Below, one piece after another: positions 6,298-8,565 of a stretch of DNA of 8,565 bases; the first letter of the stretch is position 1, and every line of letters begins with the position of its first letter. The stretch spans positions 1 to 8,565 of the forward strand of contig JBAYWC010000109.1 in NCBI GenBank assembly GCA_041674265.1. The letters are read 5' to 3'. The position numbers and the translations under genes are program-made. The stretch comes from QYQL01 sp041674265 (GTDB lineage: Bacteria > Verrucomicrobiota > Verrucomicrobiia > Chthoniobacterales > Terrimicrobiaceae). The notes under the pieces were generated by a model. The model made no database searches and was not told the origin of the DNA. It was given only the letters and a program-made list of their open reading frames with translations.

Positions 6298-7257
6298 TCA
6301 CAGGCCGACCGCTTTGCGGACGCGGGTCATCACGGAATCGGAAACCGCCCGGGCCTTCAACGTGCCTTCGGCGAGAACCCGGCCCACGAGACCGGCATCC
6401 GCAAGGATCTCCTCGCGGCGCGCGCGCTGGACGGAAAAATATTCCCAGATCCCGGCAAAGAGCCGCTTCTTCAGGTCCCCGTAGCCGACGCCGCCGTTGA
6501 GGAAGCCGGCCTCCATGCTTTGGAAGTCGGCCGGGGAGGCGACGAGTTTGTAGAGCCCGAGGATCGAGGAATTCTCGACCGGCTTCGGCTGGTCCACCGG
6601 GGTCGAGTCGGTCTTGATGCCCATGACTTTTTTCTTCAGGACAGCTTCCGGAGCGAAAATTTCGATCGTATTGCCGTAACTCTTGCTCATCTTCGCGCCA
6701 TCCAGTCCGGGAACGATCGCCGTATCCTCCCGGATGCTCGGTTCCGGAAGCTTGAAGATTTCTCCGAAGGTTTCGTTCATTTTCACGGCGATGTCGCGCG
6801 TGACCTCGAGGTGTTGTTTCTGGTCGCGGCCGACCGGCACCACATCGCTGTCATAGATCAGAATGTCGGCGGCCATCAGGACCGGATACGCGAAGAGCCC
6901 GTGCGAGGCGCCAAAGCCGCGCGCGGTTTTGTCCTTGAACGAGTGGCACCGCTCGAGCAGTCCCATCGGTGTCACCGTGCTCAGAATCCAGGCGAGCTCC
7001 GTGACTGCGGGGACCCCGGACTGGCGGAAGAAGACCGAGCGCGAGGGGTCGAGCCCGCAGGCAAGAAAATCCACCGCGAGTTCCCGCACATTCGCCCGCA
7101 GAACCGCCGCATCCCGGACGGTTGTGAGTGCGTGCAGGTCGGCGATGAAATAAAAGGCATCGCCTTTCTCCTGAAGTTCGATCGCCGGCTTCATCATGCC
7201 GAAATAGTTGCCCAGATGGGGGGTGCCGGATGGCTGGATGCCTGAGAGAATGCGCAT
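6298..7257 (-). CDS. trpS: Tryptophanyl-tRNA synthetase
   Basis: A class I aminoacyl-tRNA synthetase that charges tRNA-Trp in the cytoplasm. With the ATG at 7255-7257 the protein has 319 residues, typical of bacterial TrpS, and begins MRILSGIQPSGTPHLGNYFG. The HIGH-type motif is PHLGN at 13-17 and the KMSKS motif is at 189-193 (GAKMSKSYGNT). Also diagnostic are FIADLHALT (38-46), the DKTARG region at 109-114, and PVGRDQKQHLEVTRDIA (141-157), which shapes the tryptophan and tRNA site. The frame stays open to 7323, but those 22 residues lack homology and the internal ATG matches the family. No Shine-Dalgarno sequence is evident. A hairpin lies in the upstream leader. The oxidoreductase gene follows on the same strand. 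Confidence 0.95.
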   Translation of the reverse strand: MRILSGIQPSGTPHLGNYFGMMKPAIELQEKGDAFYFIADLHALTTVRDAAVLRANVRELAVDFLACGLDPSRSVFFRQSGVPAVTELAWILSTVTPMGLLERCHSFKDKTARGFGASHGLFAYPVLMAADILIYDSDVVPVGRDQKQHLEVTRDIAVKMNETFGEIFKLPEPSIREDTAIVPGLDGAKMSKSYGNTIEIFAPEAVLKKKVMGIKTDSTPVDQPKPVENSSILGLYKLVASPADFQSMEAGFLNGGVGYGDLKKRLFAGIWEYFSVQRARREEILADAGLVGRVLAEGTLKARAVSDSVMTRVRKAVGL

Positions 7258-7337
7258 GGGGCGGAAGACTAGCGGGGAAGCGGCAAAAAGGGAATTCCTT
7301 CCTCCGGGAGGGAGCCATCCCAAGAAAGCGAACCTCC

Positions 7338-7377
7338 GGGTGAGCCGACCAGTATGGGTTCGGACGGAGCCTCACCC
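7338..7377 (-). other. Hairpin between the XRE regulator gene and trpS
   Basis: GGGTGAG at 7338-7344 pairs perfectly with CTCACCC at 7371-7377. Inside, CCGA at 7345-7348 pairs with TCGG at 7360-7363, extended by a CC/GG pair across a bulged T. It lies 8 bp past the regulator stop and about 80 bp before the trpS start. It could end the regulator transcript or form part of a trpS leader. No T-tract follows on the minus strand, and no T-box consensus (AGGGTGGNACCGCG) is present. Its role is unknown. Confidence 0.4.
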
Positions 7378-7384
7378 TCCCGCT

Positions 7385-7744
7385 TTAGGATTTTTTTCGC
7401 GGGCTTGCCGGAGGATCCTCGGCAACGCGCAGCAGGGCCAATGGCGCAAGCGCGTCGTGATAGCTTCCCGCCAATCGCCGGATGAACGGCGATAGGTGGT
7501 TCATGTATTTGAGGGAAAGCAGCTCCTCCAGCATCTTGTCCCCTTCCGCTTTTGTGAGGTAGCCGTCTTTTCCCAGCCAGGCCACGAGCTTTTCCAAAAG
7601 GGCATCACTCGGCTGGCGCGTCCCATTCTCGATCTTCACCCATCCAGGCGTCGAAACAAACCCCTGCGCTCCAATCGCCTCTTGGGAAAGCTCCAGCGAC
7701 AGACGCAACTCACGGAGACGTTTGTTGACCAATTTCAAACTCAC
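7385..7744 (-). CDS. Small XRE-family helix-turn-helix DNA-binding protein
   Basis: A protein of up to 119 residues. Residues 5-57 fit a Cro/C1-type HTH: KRLRELRLSLELSQEAIG (helices 1-2), then VSTPGWVKIENGTRQPSDALL covering the recognition helix and the conserved E-N-G-x-x-x-P-S turn, followed by a helix EKLVAWL. The C-terminal half (about 60-119) is helical and basic at the end (PRKKS) and is not recognised as any known effector domain. The first codon is GTG at 7742-7744. The sequence GAGAGGTGAG overlaps it, so a TTG two or four codons in could be the true start, with AGGTGAG as its ribosome binding site. The gene is divergent from a lipoprotein gene, with an 18-bp palindrome between them, and probably represses that gene, itself, or both. 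That regulatory role is inferred from position. Confidence 0.8.
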   Translation of the reverse strand: MSLKLVNKRLRELRLSLELSQEAIGAQGFVSTPGWVKIENGTRQPSDALLEKLVAWLGKDGYLTKAEGDKMLEELLSLKYMNHLSPFIRRLAGSYHDALAPLALLRVAEDPPASPRKKS

Positions 7745-7791
7745 CTCTCAAAGAATAGGGAAAAAATCCGAATGGTTTATCTTTTCTATTG

Positions 7792-7809
7792 ACCCACCCA
7801 TGAGTGGGT
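7792..7809. promoter_or_regulatory. Near-perfect 18-bp palindrome, candidate operator
   Basis: ACCCACCCATGAGTGGGT pairs in eight of nine positions about a centre between 7800 and 7801. It sits in the divergent intergenic region, 48 bp before the XRE gene start and 21 bp before the lipoprotein ATG at 7830. TTGACC at 7789-7794 could be a -35 element for the lipoprotein gene, with a poor -10 (TTAACT, 7812-7817) at 17-bp spacing. The palindrome would then lie between the two elements, where a bound repressor blocks polymerase. The size and symmetry fit a dimeric XRE protein. Confidence 0.5.
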
Positions 7810-7829
7810 TATTAACTGTTCCGCCACGC

Positions 7830-8565
7830 ATGAACCTCACGACATGGCCGGTCAACTGCAGAGACAAGGGCCGTTTTTTCAAAACAATCGTCATCCTCTG
7901 GACGCTTGTCTGTCTGATCGGTTGCACTTCGACGAAGCAATCCTCAATGACCCCACAACAGAGGAGAGAAGCGGACCAGCGGAGCACGGTGAGGCAGGGA
8001 ACCACCATCGGTGCCATCGCGGGGGGGCTCGGTGGCTTGGTGCTCGCCACGGGTGCCGTCGTGTTGGTTGCCGCCCTGACCGGGGACTCCAAAAAGGCCG
8101 CCAGGATCGGTGCCGTTCTCATCCCGGCCGCCACTCTGGCTGGCGGAGTGATTGGGGCCAAGAAGGGACAGGAATGGGGCAAAAGGGTTGCACGGAAAAA
8201 AGCCGACTACGCCAATACCGAGGAGTATCTCCTGGCCAATCTCGCCGACGCCCGGGCATTGCGGGTCAAGGCTCAGGCGGAGACGGCACGACTCGGAAAA
8301 AGAATGCAGGAGCTCACTCTCCAGACAAACCAATACCGGCAGGGCCGGGCGTCAAGGAACCAGATCGCGAAACATAACGCCGCGATCGCCAGTGAACAAA
8401 CCGAAGTCAGACAGCGTATCCAGCGACTGAATGAGGAAATCATCGGACAGCAGGCTGTGGTCAAAGACACCGCCCAGAACAGCAAAAACGCCCAAGCCCT
8501 GCGGGCCATCGAAGCCGAGGTGAGCGAACTCAAAAAGGTCAAACAAGAAATGCTCCAATACAGCA
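7830..8565 (+). CDS. Lipoprotein with glycine-rich hydrophobic segment and long helical tail (3' end outside window)
   Basis: This frame of 245 codons runs off the right edge. The N-terminus has a positively charged stretch (RDKGRFFK), a hydrophobic core TIVILWTLVCLI, and a lipobox LIGC with the lipidated Cys at position 32. The next residue is Thr, not Asp, so the outer membrane is the likely destination by the Lol rule. Residues 56-112 form two Gly/Ala-rich hydrophobic stretches (GTTIGAIAGGLGGLVLATGA and IGAVLIPAATLAGGVIGAKKG) resembling glycine-zipper modules. From about 113 on the sequence is charged, rich in Gln, Ala, Glu and Arg, and looks like a long helix or coiled coil. An in-frame ATG at 7800 lies inside the palindrome; starting at 7830 gives a better signal peptide. 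Neither start has a clear ribosome binding site. Function unknown; an envelope role is likely. Confidence 0.75.
   Translation, partial: MNLTTWPVNCRDKGRFFKTIVILWTLVCLIGCTSTKQSSMTPQQRREADQRSTVRQGTTIGAIAGGLGGLVLATGAVVLVAALTGDSKKAARIGAVLIPAATLAGGVIGAKKGQEWGKRVARKKADYANTEEYLLANLADARALRVKAQAETARLGKRMQELTLQTNQYRQGRASRNQIAKHNAAIASEQTEVRQRIQRLNEEIIGQQAVVKDTAQNSKNAQALRAIEAEVSELKKVKQEMLQYS

Noticed and set aside
6245..6301. GTG start of the dehydrogenase overlapping the trpS stop as GTGA
   Set aside because: It would suggest coupling, but family alignment favours the ATG at 6242-6244, and the extra 19 residues have no match.
5095..7245. 716-codon plus-strand open frame
   Set aside because: It is antisense to the dehydrogenase and trpS genes, whose protein families are clear; long antisense frames are common in GC-rich DNA and this translation shows no domain.
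7258..7323. N-terminal extension of trpS by 22 codons
   Set aside because: No TrpS homology; the internal ATG gives the conserved MRILSGIQPSG start and normal length.
7258..7384. T-box riboswitch upstream of trpS
   Set aside because: No T-box consensus and no specifier-loop arrangement could be found; only a simple hairpin is present.
7844..8377. 177-codon plus-strand open frame
   Set aside because: It is out of frame with the lipoprotein, which has a signal peptide, lipobox and coherent composition; this frame is a shadow.
1..8565. CRISPR array, prophage, insertion sequence or defence island
   Set aside because: No regularly spaced repeats, transposase, integrase, phage or defence genes are seen; the only mobile or defence trace is the decayed hicBA remnant and the dispersed repeat.

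Overview
The window is GC-rich, densely coding bacterial chromosome made mostly of housekeeping genes. The proteins look most like those of the PVC group, perhaps Verrucomicrobiota. That placement is inferred from recalled similarity of the TrpS, UppP and alcohol dehydrogenase sequences and was not tested by any search. Clear Shine-Dalgarno sequences are scarce, so several starts rest on family alignment.

Left part (1-1966). A truncated minus-strand gene start and a DUF2062 membrane protein lie divergent to a GlnB/GlnK-type PII nitrogen regulator. PII is followed after 27 bp by uppP (undecaprenyl-diphosphatase, lipid-carrier recycling) on the plus strand. uppP converges on a UvrD/Rep/PcrA-type helicase gene, with an inverted repeat joining the two gene ends.

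Middle (1964-5220). purN (purine synthesis) and the helicase gene are on the minus strand and overlap by ATGA, so they are probably translationally coupled. Upstream of purN lies about 670 bp without an intact gene. It holds a degenerate 'CCACAGAG' type inverted repeat, a terminator-like hairpin, and the fused out-of-frame remains of a HicB/HicA toxin-antitoxin locus.

Right part (5221-8565). trpS and a cinnamyl-alcohol-dehydrogenase-like zinc oxidoreductase are co-directional on the minus strand and may share a transcript. The oxidoreductase carries an apparent one-base insertion near its 5' end. Upstream are a small XRE-type regulator (minus) and, divergent from it, a lipoprotein with a glycine-rich segment and a long helical tail that runs off the window (plus). 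A near-perfect 18-bp palindrome lies between these two genes and is a good operator candidate.

I found no CRISPR array, prophage, insertion sequence, tRNA or rRNA, and no convincing new multi-gene system. The most interesting items are the decayed hicBA locus, the regulator/lipoprotein pair with its palindrome, the dispersed repeat, and the oxidoreductase frameshift.
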